DNA of 64,000 bases from Glandiceps talaboti (lineage: Eukaryota; Hemichordata; Enteropneusta; Spengelidae): contig NC_135552.1 in NCBI RefSeq assembly GCF_964340395.1, forward strand, positions 12,118,194-12,182,193. The letters run 5' to 3'. This document shows positions 13,376 to 25,403 of the stretch, piece by piece; the stretch's first letter is position 1, and every line of letters starts with the position of its first letter. The position numbers were made by a program, and so were the translations under genes. The notes under the pieces were generated by a model. That model was not told the origin of the DNA. It saw nothing but the letters and a program-made list of their open reading frames with translations, and did not search any database.

Positions 13376-16300
13376 CATTCAAATAACTTCAAAAATGAAA
13401 TTACGTATGATCTACAAGCAAGGAAAGGGTTTCTGGGGCTCAAGAATTGACTTTTAAAATTATTTCCAGTAATCTTTTTGTACACCAACTAATACTATGT
13501 GTAACACATTAACAATGAACCATAGTGTGTAACCCAGCTTTCTAGCTTAAAAATGTCCTTCTCCAGAACGGTTTTGCTGTACAAGATAGCCAAGTCTCTA
13601 GGCTAAAATCAACCCAGTGATCTAGCTTTCCAAACATCCGATACATACACAGTATTCCCAACACACTGCTCAAGTGTGTTTGAAAATATCCATCATATCT
13701 GGAGCAATAGTTTCTGTTATGTGTACTACATCTTGCTCAGGACTACATCATTCATAGTGGAAGGGCACTGTAAATATGTGTGACATCTTAATTTAAAAGT
13801 AAATGCGAGCTGTCATATCCTCATGTGTAATGCATACATACATGTATATGCACTGACTTCAAAATGTCATCCCAAATGGGTCCGAGATACAACTTCACAC
13901 CAGCCATTGTTGCAAAAGACTTGTTCATCATGACAACAACTTGATGTAATTTAGATTTTTGGATTTGTACAGAATTAGTAACTGATAAGTTGTGTAAAAC
14001 AGTATTATTAGTGAGTAAAACATTCATGCAGGTATTTGGTATTCATGGTTGTCTACTAAACTCTATGAGAAGCAACAAGTGTATTTTAAAGTCTTCATCA
14101 TCATCATATTGGGTCACTTGACCAACTTCTCGCCTTGATTACAATAACTCCCTATGATAAGACACCAGTTTATATCAGAATGATGCTCCAATACCCGTGT
14201 AACAGTAGCCGTTCGCTGACTTGATTAGACAATCTTGGATTCCTTCACAGTCAGTGTATCTCCAGTTCAGGCTTATTTTCACACGAAGATCAGATACTCA
14301 CCCAGACTGAGGTCAACAGTCAATGTCTTTTATAGCATGCATATATATCCATCTAAATCCCTTTCATATGAAGTACAGAAACATTGGTATTAAATGCAGT
14401 AAACCATACATACAAAGTTCCAATACTTGTGGTCAATTTTCTTCTATCAAAAACGAAAGATCACTTTGTTGTTTAAAATTACTTCGATTTTGGGTTAATC
14501 ATCGAGTGGAAGCAATGCAACAACTTTGTATATATTTCTGGGGAGGACCCTGGTAGTTGATTTAAAAGTGACATTGTATTATTTGTAAGAATTGACAAAC
14601 TTAGTTTTAAAACTTATGGCAGACATGTTTTTATACCTCAAAAAAATAAAGAAAAGAAGTCTGCTGTGTAGCGCAAAATTGTAAATTAAACCTAACCTGT
14701 GGTACTAAATTACTAATGTACAAACGGCAGCATCATGCTACTGTTTTATGTTATTTAATTCAATGAAATATTCGTCAAGACTTGAAAAAAAAGGCCTTTA
14801 TTTTGTCTTGAACTTTTCACTTTTTGGGAGGAATCAAGTACATCAACCTGTGTCAACACAAACTGTGTTATTAATGAGATTTGCACAAATCTGTGGCAAC
14901 ACACTATATCACATTACATTACAGTTCACATCCTTGATCCCTTATTTTATTGTCACTTCCGGTCTCAATGCCAACATAAAATGGGTCAATTTGAAAGACT
15001 GTCCTACAAAAAATTAAATCACATGTTCCTACAAGTACCAGTACTGAACTTTTCCTGCACATACAACGGTTATTTATACAGGTTACTTGGTAACCCAGTC
15101 ACAGCCATTCACAGTTCAGCCAAGTTGGAACAGTGCCATGACTCTCTTAATCTCACAAGAAAAAGGTTGTTGCAAACTACAACAGGTGGACACGTTAATA
15201 TCACCGATCATTAAATCGTAACATTATAGGGTAGCCGCAGACAAACACTAAATTAAACAATTTATAATTGCAAATACTAACACCCAGTTATATTTAGAAC
15301 AACTATCGACCTGGCAACGGGTTCGAATATTTGAGAAATCAGCACTCATAATACTATGTATTTCGTATCAATCCCTTTATTATAAATAGCTCTGTAACTC
15401 TATAGCTTTCTCTGACAAAAGCATAGAGTAGGGTAAAAACTAACATGACCCATTCCTCTAAATATGGATCTTCATAGTTGAAAGAATGAGTTTCAATGAG
15501 CAGAAAAGCTACGTGGTTTAAGCAGCTATATCGAGAATATACGGTATTATAATTATATTGTTGAAATACAATGACTGTACACAATACTGTCAACACTACA
15601 ACCAGTACCTGTACACAAGGCCTATATTACACATGACACAACAAATAAAGTATATCTGGTTATGATATACTAATATTTATAAAATGCAGCTGTTCCATCT
15701 CCTTTTCCCATGGTGCTTCAGGAAAGTGTCCTGTTTTCCTATAGATTTCCGGGAGAAAGTGATAAACTCTTTCCAGATCCTATTTCTAACTTTACAAGTC
15801 ACACAATGGCCCGTTTATAAAATTCACATCAACATGTGTGTGAAAGCTTAACATTTCATACCCTGTGCATGAATTTGTAGGTCATACAACTGCAACATCA
15901 TTGAAGTGATATGTTACACAGACAAACTGTCTGGTTACATTTGTCTATTTTCTCACAAGTTGACCCTTGATTGTTTGCCTTGTCCTCAGAGAGACCATGG
16001 ATGTATTATTATTATTATTATATTAATGAAATGGCAATCTGACCTTAGACTCAAAATTCTGGAAATGGTAGAGAACTTTATTGGACTGCCAGTATAATTT
16101 ATTGACAATGACAGAACTCAAGAAAGAGGATTTCCATCTTGAAAGTTAGATAACTTCCAAACGCTATGAAATCATGCCTTCATCATGAAAGTACATGTAC
16201 CATACTTTCATTGATATAAATTTGTACTTATCTGTTGAAAACACCAAGCTTTTTCAGCAGTACAGAGGCCCAAATGATTTACACCGTTTTGTACACAATA

Positions 16301-16379
16301 ACATTGACACGAATATGTCCTTGACACGTAGTCGAAAACATATATACAAAGCATTCTCGTCACCACAAATATCACTCAC

Positions 16380-16449
16380 CGAGCCTGGCCTTGTGCTTTT
16401 CTGCTGGTTGAGTACTCCACAACGATGACCTGGCCACTCAGATTGTACC
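16380..16449 (-). CDS. IGF2BP: IGF2BP-like exon 2
   Basis: 70-nt exon with acceptor TGTAG|GGTAC and donor GCTCG|GTGAGTGAT. It enters in phase 1 and leaves in phase 2. It encodes the last RRM1 strand (SGQVIVVEYS) and a basic linker (TSRKAQGQA). It is too short to stand out as an ORF; it was found by matching the phase left by exon 1. Confidence 0.75.
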
Positions 16450-18956
16450 CTACATACAAGAGGGAAAAACTAAATATTCAGTTAAAAGTGTCTTCACCTT
16501 GTGTTTCGGCAATTTGACATTGTTATTGACATGCCGAGTATTTTCCATACGTACGATGTTACGCGCCTTCACTGACTTTCGTTGGTTTATTTCTTAAAAG
16601 GTCGTTTTGAAACGCTATTCAGTTCTCTTCTTACTTTAATATGTCGTGTAAACGTCAAGTTCACACCAGAACAAAATGAGCGCTTTGTTAAAGTTATATG
16701 TTTTATCACCCGAGTTTGACAACGGTCATCAACTGGAAAAACGTGCCTTTTCGGAATTGACATTTTGAATAGTAACTTTGTTCGTGTATTTCCACCGTCA
16801 GTGGAAAAGTTGTAAATAAAACTGGGACATAATGAATGAAAATACATATATAACTTGTAATTATTAAATACCAGTACTGTTTGACTTTTCAAAAGATTTG
16901 ATTTGATTTTCAAATTCCGTTCTATTATTTACTTGCAAATGAAGAAGCCCTTCTGTATACAAGGTTTCACAACGGGCGTTTTCCCATCATTACGAAATGC
17001 ACACACCCAGAGCACATTGCCTTTAGAAAATAGCATGCAGAATTAAATTGGGGGGGGGGGATTTGTTATAGTTTACGGAAATAACGACCATGTCTTACTA
17101 ATTGAGCTCAATTAAAAATGTTTACTTTGCATAGTTGTAATCACGATTCTAAGGTGCAATCTTTTTATTGAAAACGCAAAAGCAGGTCAAATCGCTACGG
17201 TTTACTGCAGCTAGTATCAGCTCTCCTCACGGAAAAAAACCTTCCTACCTGAAATGACAACTTCCTTACAAAATATTCGATCGTTTTCGTGTTAGGTTCA
17301 CTGTAATATTGAATGTTGTAAGGTTTATTTAGTCTTTTTGTAATTATATTGAAGAGAAAGGTGAGATCCCACATTTCAAGTCCACGGAAAGACGCGTTAC
17401 GTTCAGAACGACGCACCTCGAGTTGGATCTATCGGGCAATGTTGAAGCATGGAAGTAGAACCCCAGGAAGGACAACTGGTCATAGATCAAAGGGACAGTC
17501 ATCGCCTCCGCTGTTTGCTAAGAAAACAAGTTTCTTTTCGTAGTACTGGGGTGTGAACAGCAACTTTTAAAGATCGTAACAAGCTTAGCATATTGATGAG
17601 GGCGTCCAGGTTTTGTTCGGGTGTTCTCGACTATTATCGGTAGCGTCATGACGCATCATTGATCTAAACATGGCCATCGACAAGCAATTCTGTGGCATGG
17701 CATGCGTGACTTCTGACTTTGACTATGAGGAAAATTCTTTCAACACGAACGATGCTGATACTATTGAAAGTGCTATTGTGGAAGAGGGGTGTTTTTGTGT
17801 ATGTAAGGGCCCGGAGTCGGGCTCAATGATAACGTGTGACGGCGAAGGTTGTCATGTTGGAAATAACGAAATAAACATAAACAATCGGGTGTGATCACAA
17901 CATTAGGCGTAATAACCTTGAAAATCGGCGACTTTTGACAGCCATTTGAAGCTTTGCAGCAATCTGCAGCTAAAAGATTTTGGTGTCATCGGAAAGCTTA
18001 TAATCAGCGCTTCAAATTTTACTAAGACACTTCTTTCGGAGATTGTCGCGAAGAAAACAGTCGGGAGGTGGAATTAACTCACAAAAAATGGCATGGAAGT
18101 TAAAAATCTTCATAACTTATCTAGTTGTCGCCCGATTTTCAAATGTTTGGTACGACCAAGCTCGTAGTGACGCTATCTAACTGCTGAAACACTCTGCGCA
18201 GTCGCATTGACCCCCCTATTCAACTGCGCTTGCATAGCAACGACCCTGGCTTTTGGAACGCCTTAACAACAGAAGAAGGGCGTTCTTGAACCGCGGAGGC
18301 GATGACTGTACAAAAGGGACTCAACACAATAGAGACAAAGGGATTAACTTGGTCTAAAACAAAAGATTTTAAATCGGATTAAGCCAGTTGTCCTTCCTGG
18401 GGTTCTACTTCCATGGTTGAAGTGAACACAATTGAACGTTTGTTGTGAAATCGACAGCGGTTTCAAAGCATAATTAATTTAATATCCCTCATCCTTGACA
18501 ATGTGTATTCTGGCACCCCATTCTGATGGCTAGAAAGAATCGGCAACAAAATGCAAAAGGAAATCTGACACTCGCTTCCCAAATGCATTGTTCTACGCAG
18601 CGTTGGGAAATAGTAGTAAAACCATTGAGTGCGCTCGCGGAACGACTGTAGCTACTTCCTTGCTCTAGGATTCGCTCCGCATTTCCGCTACGTTTGACTG
18701 AAACAAGTGTATTTCTTGGATGATCGGCAAAGTTGTCTATTAAGTACACCGTCAACTCACCGTTTAGCTTGTCTATCGCTTTTTGGGCAGTTCCCTGATT
18801 ATCACAATCGACAAAAGCGTAACCTCTAATCGTTCCATTCTCGTTTCTCGGTACTATAACGCTCGTACAGGCCACGCCATGTTCTTCAAACAGGCCTTTC
18901 AAAATGGACTCATTTACGTCGCTGCTTAGATTCCCAACGTATAATTTACTACTCAT
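16380..18956 (-). CDS. IGF2BP: IGF2BP/IMP-like RNA-binding protein, 5' part (exons 1-2)
   Basis: Two exons, 18956-18761 and 16449-16380, join in phase to encode 88 residues of an N-terminal RRM. The start MSSKLYVGNL carries RNP2 (LYVGNL). RNP1 is GYAFVDCD near residues 45-52, followed by AQKAIDKLNG, then YNLSGQVIVVEYS from exon 2. IGF2BP proteins bind target mRNAs in the cytoplasm and control their stability, localisation and translation. The family starts with this RRM at the extreme N-terminus and has an intron just after the Gly that ends helix 2, as here. The loop before RNP1 (VPRNENGT) is longer than in vertebrate IGF2BPs. RRM2 and the KH domains are not in the window. Another single-RRM-start family is possible but less likely given the intron position. 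Start chosen at 18956: first ATG, directly before the RRM. Confidence 0.75.
17448..18415. repeat. Interrupted inverted duplication
   Basis: The 32 bases at 17448-17479 are the exact reverse complement of 18384-18415. The 17 bases at 17495-17511 are the exact reverse complement of 18293-18309. The blocks are 15 bp apart in the left arm and 74 bp apart in the right arm. The loop of about 0.8 kb contains the PHD-like ORF. Confidence 0.85.
17670..17894 (+). CDS. PHD-finger-like ORF, partial or degraded
   Basis: 74-codon plus-strand ORF inside intron 1 of the IGF2BP-like gene. Residues about 42-62 (CFCVCK...GSMITCDGEGCH) have the spacing of the first half of a PHD zinc finger: CxC, about 8 residues, MIxCD, then C. 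The expected WFH..C second half is missing; the frame runs into NNEI and a stop. The preceding residues are acidic (DFDYEEN, NTNDADTIESAIVEE). It could be the first exon of a gene read on the plus strand, although no strong donor is seen at the break, or a truncated relic. Function unknown. Confidence 0.35.
   Translation: MAIDKQFCGMACVTSDFDYEENSFNTNDADTIESAIVEEGCFCVCKGPESGSMITCDGEGCHVGNNEININNRV
18761..18956 (-). CDS. IGF2BP: IGF2BP-like exon 1 (coding part)
   Basis: Encodes residues 1-65 plus the first base of codon 66. It contains RNP2 and RNP1 of RRM1. The donor is AACG|GTGAGTT. The reading frame stays open past the donor to 18489, but that extension has no RRM character and is taken as intron. 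Confidence 0.78.
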
Positions 18957-19300
18957 GCTGGACGACGGACTTAAACCTTTAGCTAGCCCTGGTGCAGAAT
19001 CCGGGTGTTTGAGGCTCCGGGTGAGGGGTGATTTGAGGCACTAGACCGGACTAAGATGTACGGAATTTTGTGAAGTGCTCAGAGTTGAAGTGAGCACCGC
19101 CTTTGACTATAACCAGTATGAAATACTTGAAATATTTCACTACCCCACGTGGTCTCAAAGCTCACGTGACTGATTGACACGTCGTTGATTGACAGTTTGT
19201 GGTTTTGCCGCGCTTATTTCTTAGGCCCTGATTGGTCAAGATTGCCTAAAGACACCCATGAAAAACCAATCGGCTCCTCAAAGGAAAGTTCGTACAACTT
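18957..19300 (-). promoter_or_regulatory. Probable IGF2BP-like 5' UTR and promoter
   Basis: Sequence directly upstream of the start codon, at the edge of a CpG-rich block in an otherwise AT-rich window. Two CCAAT-type boxes in opposite orientation lie about 270-315 bp upstream of the ATG. No TATA box is evident in the right place. The transcription start cannot be fixed from sequence alone. Confidence 0.45.
19231..19270 (-). promoter_or_regulatory. Paired CCAAT boxes
   Basis: ATTGG at 19231-19235 (CCAAT on the minus strand) and CCAAT at 19266-19270. Both match the NF-Y core and are spaced about 35 bp, a common arrangement in CpG-rich, TATA-less animal promoters. Assignment to the IGF2BP-like gene is inferred from position. 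Confidence 0.4.
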
Positions 19301-21844
19301 CGTGATGACCTTTTTTTCGAGTTCGTATCTCAAATACACGTACGGTTTCTTAACGCTCTCGTCGGACATAGATACATGCATGTATATTCACTTTTCTCCA
19401 AAAAGGTATTTTAGGCAAGATCTCCTATATATTGAAATTATTTTTCCCCCACGTTGAAACAATATGAAGAATGCATTGATATATGTTTACGATACAGAAG
19501 CTAAGCAAAACATGAAAATACATGTACAATTTCATGGCGTGCTGTGACGATGGTGTTCTCGGACCAGCTATGTATTAAAAACCTGTGCCATGTGGGAACT
19601 CCATGGAAATCATTCACAGAATAAAATCAGTGTCAGTAGTGTACAATACATCATTGTTGTAAATTTAGAGTTATTCTTTTCAAAAAAATTACCATATCGG
19701 AGGGTGGGGGGGGGATATACTCACTGCCGGCCTTATTTGACTATACACATGATGTTCTACCCATCGGGGTGCGTTTTCCTAGTAGCCCACTGGTCTAAAA
19801 TGGGCTGGGGTTTTTTTTTCGAGCTGAAGAGTCTAAAATATGGAGTCAGTGCATTATTCTCGATTTTGCTTGGTCTTTGATGTGGTCCATTTGTCATTTT
19901 AATACCAAATCTTAAATGTGCCATTAATTGCCCCAAAATGTTGCGTCCTATTAAAGGCAAATGTAGTTTGATCTTTTTACATTTGTAAAGCTGTAATGGT
20001 TTAAAATGGGGCATTGGGTTTTGGTCAAAATGGATCTGGAGTCCACACCCAAACCCATACCCATACCAGAGCTGGCCACTGGTACTGCCCCCCCCCCCCC
20101 CTTTGGATCTTTTGTTGCATATGTATCATTTCAAGACTGCTGTAGGCCGACCAGCAGTTTTCCAAGGGCCGAAATACTGCATAATACAACATTTAACAAC
20201 CCTATTGATATTTGTTTTATAAATGATTATTTAACATTATTTCATATACATGTATACTGTAATTGTTATTTTGACAAGAACTGTCATATGTACCTGTTTA
20301 CAAGCTTACTGGTTTTGTACAGTCAGTTCTTGTTGTGTTTACCTTCTAACAAAAACTTGAAGTATTGTTGTGAATAATAGTATACAATAAAGTTCCATGA
20401 TTCTGCAATTGGAAATTTAGAAAATGGGCATTTCATATTTTAATAACTTGGCTATTGGCATTGTCTGCTTTTGCCATCCTACTGCTGTGTTGTTGTATAT
20501 TAGAATGTACTACTTTACCAATCAGATTGATACTGAAAACCATGCAATGATTCAAACATACTAAAATGTTCAAATTAACAAGGAAGTTGCAACATATCTT
20601 TGAAAAAAGGCCAGAAGTCACATTTAGGTATACACATGTGCATTCGTGGTTAGGTATTTTCTAGGCCATAGCAGATATCAATTTTATAATCAGATTCATC
20701 TGAACAAAATGAACTGTTTAGAATGAGGGTTGATAGGGTAAGAATTACAGTACAAACACAAAGGTGTGATGGACTGGTTGTTGTATTAATGTGCCAAGTA
20801 TACCACATGCATACATGTTTATGATGCTAAGGAACTTTCTCAGTTGACCAGCTGACAAATCAGATTGATGTACTTGTATGGGTTGCCCTGGGTTGCAAGA
20901 TAAATGTTACACCCTGTTGTCATATCACAGTGCCAGGGGAGAGGAGTATGTCCCACAAGAGAGAATGGGGATGTGGTACAAGGGGTGTGGATGTTGACCT
21001 TGGTCCAAGCATGGTCAATAGTGTATCCATGTGTTTAGTAGGTCACAGGGTAAATCTAAGCCCATGCAGGAATCCAAAACAAAATGACTTTTTATCACTT
21101 GACATTCAGCTGTCCCAAATAGATCAAAATACAGGGATTTTTACATCAAGTGACTATATACTAATTCACCTGTTAACGACTGTGATTGCAGTAGTTGAAA
21201 ACAATCAACATACCATTACAATTACAGATGTGGTGACAGAGATGGGATAGAGTCCTTCCCCTTCAAGTGGTTGTGCTTGGTAACATACCCATGCATGGAA
21301 GTGGTGGAAAATTAACCAATTCCATTAAAGTAATTATTGTGTTCACAACTCTCATACCAAAATAACGAGACACAAAGCCTGCTTATGGGAAGCAAGTCTC
21401 GGACTCTGATAACTTTATAGTTATCATCTCAACTTCTATTGCTTGGACATGAGGAGAGGAGAATGTATTACAAAAAGGAAATGTAGAGAATGAAACCAAG
21501 AGAGAATTATATTCTACACAGCAGACTCAATTATTTTCTTCCAGCCGACCCCCCCCCCCCCTGTAATTACTGAAGGAGCCCTAAAGTCAAGAAAATATGA
21601 AGCATCATCATTAGATAAACACATCAAACTTTGGGTAAGATGAAAACATGCAGACATACATAAAATAACAAAACTACTCAATGTACTTTTGACCTAAAGC
21701 TAATTGTCTTATTATTAATTTCATTTTTTTAAAAAGAATATTTGTCTGTTTGCATGAGGGTCATAGTATTTAAAATTTATACTAAAAATGTGATTATGAG
21801 TAGTATTTTAATGTATAAGCATGTTACTAGAAATGTGTTGGTAG

Positions 21845-22070
21845 AGACAGACAGACAGACAGATAGATAGATAGACAGATAGATTGACAGACATGTAGAG
21901 ATAGATAGGCCTATCCATATATACCTATATTTCTATATACCTATATATCTACCCATAGATAGATAAAGATAGCTAGACAGATAGATAGCTAGATAGCGAG
22001 AGGATTGACAGGTGGATGGATAGACATGTAGACATACATAGATTGATACACAGATAGATAGATAGATAGA
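21845..22070. repeat. GACA/GATA microsatellite
   Basis: Interspersed GACA and GATA tetranucleotides with many imperfections. Confidence 0.85.
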
Positions 22071-22071
22071 T

Positions 22072-22240
22072 TACATTACTGTACTGTAATGTAACTGTAA
22101 TACAATGTATAGTGTATTGTATTGTAATTTAATGTAATGGTTAATATTTGGTGAAATGTGTACAAAATGTAATGTAATGTAACGTAACAATACTGTAATG
22201 TAATGTAATGTAATGTAACAATGTATTGTAATGTAATGTT
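22072..22240. repeat. (AATGT)n-type pentanucleotide repeat
   Basis: Imperfect runs of TAATG units, clearest at 22165-22235. Confidence 0.75.
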
Positions 22241-22525
22241 AGTTAAATTTGCATTTAAGGAGGGTGAAGCAAGCTATTTGTAAAGTATATGCACATCAAT
22301 TGACAGGGATGAAAACTTAGTTTGTAATAGATTGGATGAAATGAACAGAAATATTAAGTATACTAATATAATGTAATGAATGAAATCAAATTGTACAAGA
22401 ATGTAAACTAAAGAATGTCAAAAGTGTCATTGTACATGTGTTAGTAGATATATGCGACTCTTTTAACTGATTACATGCTTGTTTGGAACAAATGTTACCT
22501 CAATAAATGGATTACATACCACTTT

Positions 22526-22582
22526 AAACAAGAACAAATCAATCAATCAATCAATCAATCAATTAACCAATCAATCAATCAC
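22526..22582. repeat. (AATC)n microsatellite
   Basis: Near-perfect AATC tetranucleotides. The plus-strand reading QINQSINQ is a by-product. Confidence 0.85.
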
Positions 22583-22737
22583 TTATTCCCACTGATGATA
22601 AAATCCCAAAACCAGTTATTAAATCTAATCTTTAAAATGTCAAATCCATTACTCATCTTAAATTTCCAAAATAGAATATGACATAAAATTGTACATACCT
22701 GTCAGCTGAAGATGCTTTAGGACATACATGATAATAC

Positions 22738-22768
22738 ATTGGTTGGTTGGTTGGTTGGTTGGTTGACT
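22738..22768. repeat. (TTGG)n microsatellite
   Basis: About seven perfect TTGG units. Confidence 0.85.
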
Positions 22769-23805
22769 TCTTGGAGTAACTTTCACAACTTCAAATGATT
22801 GTAACCAAAAAAAAAAACACTCAAGCTATCCATCAAGATAATCATTACAAAAGGAACCCATGATAGTTAACTTTGGTTACAGCTTTTATTTTCAAGATTT
22901 TGTCTTTATGCATGTTCACATCGTCAAAGGAATTTTTTAGAAGTTGGTTACATTTCTTTGAAAGAAGACACCTAGAGTAGGTAAGGAATGGACTAAAAGA
23001 GAACATAAAGGTGATTCCAATAAATGTAAATACTATAATTTTTTGGTGGAAAATAACAAAAAAATATAGTATTATAAATGTACTTATTAAACATAATCTC
23101 CACACTAATAAATTCCAAATATCAGAAATTTTAAACTATGATATATATAATATATATGTTTTATAAATGTTGCTTATAATCATTCATAACAAAACAGGAA
23201 CAACTACAGAGATTTGTTCTAAGTACTCAAAGAAAGAAATCATTTTGCATTACAAAAATATCGACAAAAGACAATCTTCAGATTTTACAATCTCCTTGTG
23301 AAAACATCTTCTTCTTTTTTAGCCTTCTCTCTTGATGTCTTAATTTCTCAACTTCTATCTTTGACTTTGTTTATTGTTCATCAAAATGTTGATACATATA
23401 TCTTGGTACAAGTCACAAAATGAAATCTTGAAATTTGAGGCAATCACTCCCGGTTCTTGAACAACAGGAGAACTTCTACTTCAAAATGGATTTAATTCAC
23501 ATATAATGGCATCTACAAAGTATATGATAAGATGACTTCAAACTAAATAGTTGGAGATTAAATGCTTGTTTTTAGCTACCTTGCCCTTGCAAAACAAAAA
23601 GCTTCTAAATGTGAATATTCATAGAACACAGTGGGAGAACCATTGACACTTGTGGGGAAACTATTTGTCTATCTTTAAGATCAAAGTTGAATGGAATCCC
23701 TTATGCATTCTTTCATCAATACAAATAACTACTGCATATCATACAACACATCCTTTTCTATGCAGCAAGAACTGTTAAAAAATACTGTAAATTTAAAAAA
23801 AAAAA

Positions 23806-24830
23806 CGTCAATGGTGTTGTAGCACAACTGAATACTTTATGCAATAATACAAGATGTAATTTTTGGTGTGACATCGTTTAGTCATGGTGGGTTGATTGAT
23901 ATTCATCACTATTTTTTGTCTTTGTAAAAGACACTTGTGCGGTTGTTGCTATGGGCACAGTCATGGTTACTATGCATATTTGTGTTTGTTATTGAATGTT
24001 CATTCACTTAGCTATCCATCAGTGCTGCTACCTTGTAAAAGATAGTGTTGTGTGGTCTTTGTTGATTGTTGCTATGGCCATGGTCTTAGTTGCTAGGTAT
24101 ATTTGTATCCATTTTTTTGGATGTTTATTGTGTTGCCTACCCATTGCTGTTGTTATATATAACACACCCTGTAATTCTGCTGTTGTTATGGGTATGGTCT
24201 TAGTTGCTATGCATATTTGTTTCTATTTTGGGAATGTTTATCCTGTTGCCTACCCTCACTGTTGTTATCTGTAATAGACACTGGCATATTGCTATTGGTA
24301 ACCTTGTGGTTGTAGTTTCAGTTTCACTGCAATCAACCCAACAGTTTTGGACCTTCAATCATACACACACGCACGCACACACGCACGCACACAAGCATGC
24401 ACGCACGCACGCACGTACGCACACACACACACACACACATACACACACACACACAATATACACCTCATCACCATGCCAATACTACTATTGAACTCACAGC
24501 AGAGTTCACCATGCCTACAGCACTACTGACCTCACAGCAGAGTTCACCATGCCTATAGCAATACTGAACTCACAGCAGAGTTCACCATGCCTACAGCACT
24601 ACTGACCTCACAGCAGAGTTCACCATGCCTACAGCACTACTGACCTGACAGCAGAGTTCACCATGCCTATAGCACTACTGAACTCACAGCAGAGTTCACC
24701 ATGCCTACAGCACTACTGACCTCAAAGCAGAGTTCACCATGCCTATAGCAATACTGAACTCACAGCAGAGTTCACCATGCCTACAGCACTACTGACCTCA
24801 CAGAGTTCATTTGTGCTAAGTGACTGTACA
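23806..24830 (+). mobile_element. Composite repeat element, copy B
   Basis: Same head block as copy A, then several GTTGCTATGG...GTTGCTAGGTATATTTG units of roughly 110-130 bp (23940-24300). A CA/CGCA microsatellite follows (24361-24456), then about eight copies of a 38-bp unit (24478-24808), and a tail TTCATTTGTGCTAAGTGA matching the end of copy A. It lies downstream of the USP40 stop codon, so it may be transcribed in its 3' UTR. Confidence 0.55.
24478..24808 (+). repeat. 38-bp minisatellite
   Basis: About eight copies of a unit built on CACCATGCCTACAGCACTAC followed by TGACCTCACAGCAGAGTT. Main variants are cctata/cctaca and gaactc/gacctc. A single copy of the same unit occurs at about 4252-4290 in composite element copy A, so the array grew from an element part. 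Confidence 0.88.
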
Positions 24831-25403
24831 CCAATACAAAATGAATCCTCACAACTTTTATGGGTGAATTTCCAGTGTTGCCAACATCATCAGATCCATA
24901 CTTCCATGAAGTGCACCTATCTTTTAGTCCATTAAAATCAAAATATGTAGAAAGCTAATATCCAGTCAGATTTTGATAATGCTTCGTTACATATGTTCCA
25001 CATATCAATAACAACTTCAACTGTTTCTTGTTTAGCAGCGATAAAATACTGTCAACTACATTCATTTCCATAATATGTAATTCCTTCCACTTCTTGAACT
25101 GGCACAATCAGCTAATCATGTCCCATTTTCCATTTTTTCACAAATATATCAATGACCCTGCGGATACTAAATCCTGATTGGTTGTTACCAACTTTAAGCC
25201 ACACCTCCAAGTGTCAGGAATGACATCACTGGAAAATATGTAAATGAGCTGGAACATACAGGGAACATCATTAACATAATTCTTGCAGTCTTCTTCTTGT
25301 GCACAATTACATTCTTCATTATATATTTTCCACACTAAGTCTCACTTTCCTTCTCTAGCTTTGATTTCTTCTGACACATTTTTCAAAATAAACGGTTTTC
25401 CAT

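Larger units (their letters stand above)
1..16379 (-). other. IGF2BP-like intron 2 (presumed)
   Basis: No further exon of the IGF2BP-like gene and no other gene was recognised in this 16.4 kb. ORFs are short and lack domain character. It contains one copy of a composite repeat (3050-4310), three copies of an interspersed repeat (690-905, 7820-7960, 8140-8380), a pyrimidine-rich minisatellite (13266-13375) and several AGGTCA-type motifs. Large introns near the 5' end are usual for IGF2BP genes. The assignment assumes the gene continues to the left of the window. Confidence 0.5.
16450..18760 (-). other. IGF2BP-like intron 1
   Basis: About 2.3 kb between exons 1 and 2. CpG is visibly more frequent here than elsewhere, as expected at a promoter-proximal region. 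It contains an inverted duplication (17448-17511 against 18293-18415), a plus-strand PHD-like ORF at 17670-17894, a G-run at 17051-17060, and nothing else recognised. Confidence 0.6.
19301..25403. other. Intergenic DNA and USP40 3' UTR
   Basis: No gene was recognised. The USP40 3' UTR extends leftwards from 25403, but its end cannot be fixed. AATAAA hexamers on the minus strand occur at 24124-24129, 23370-23375 and 22885-22890, and the first lies in a repeat. A plus-strand AATAAA near 20385 could end an unannotated transcript. The rest is poly-G/C runs (19705-19713, 20089-20101), tetra- and pentanucleotide microsatellites (21845-22240, 22526-22582, 22738-22768) and composite element copy B. 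Confidence 0.5.

Noticed and set aside
14290-14330. Acceptor and donor 5 nt apart (CCTCAG|TCTGG|GTGAGT), micro-exon or recursive splice site
   Set aside because: Not the AG|GT juxtaposition of recursive sites and no phase support; probably chance.
18489-18760. C-terminal extension of the IGF2BP-like exon 1 ORF
   Set aside because: Follows a strong donor (G|GTGAGT), lacks RRM character, and exon 2 at 16380-16449 completes the RRM in phase.
20006-20377. 123-codon plus-strand ORF
   Set aside because: Includes a poly-C run read as proline and ends in hydrophobic AT-rich translation; no domain features.
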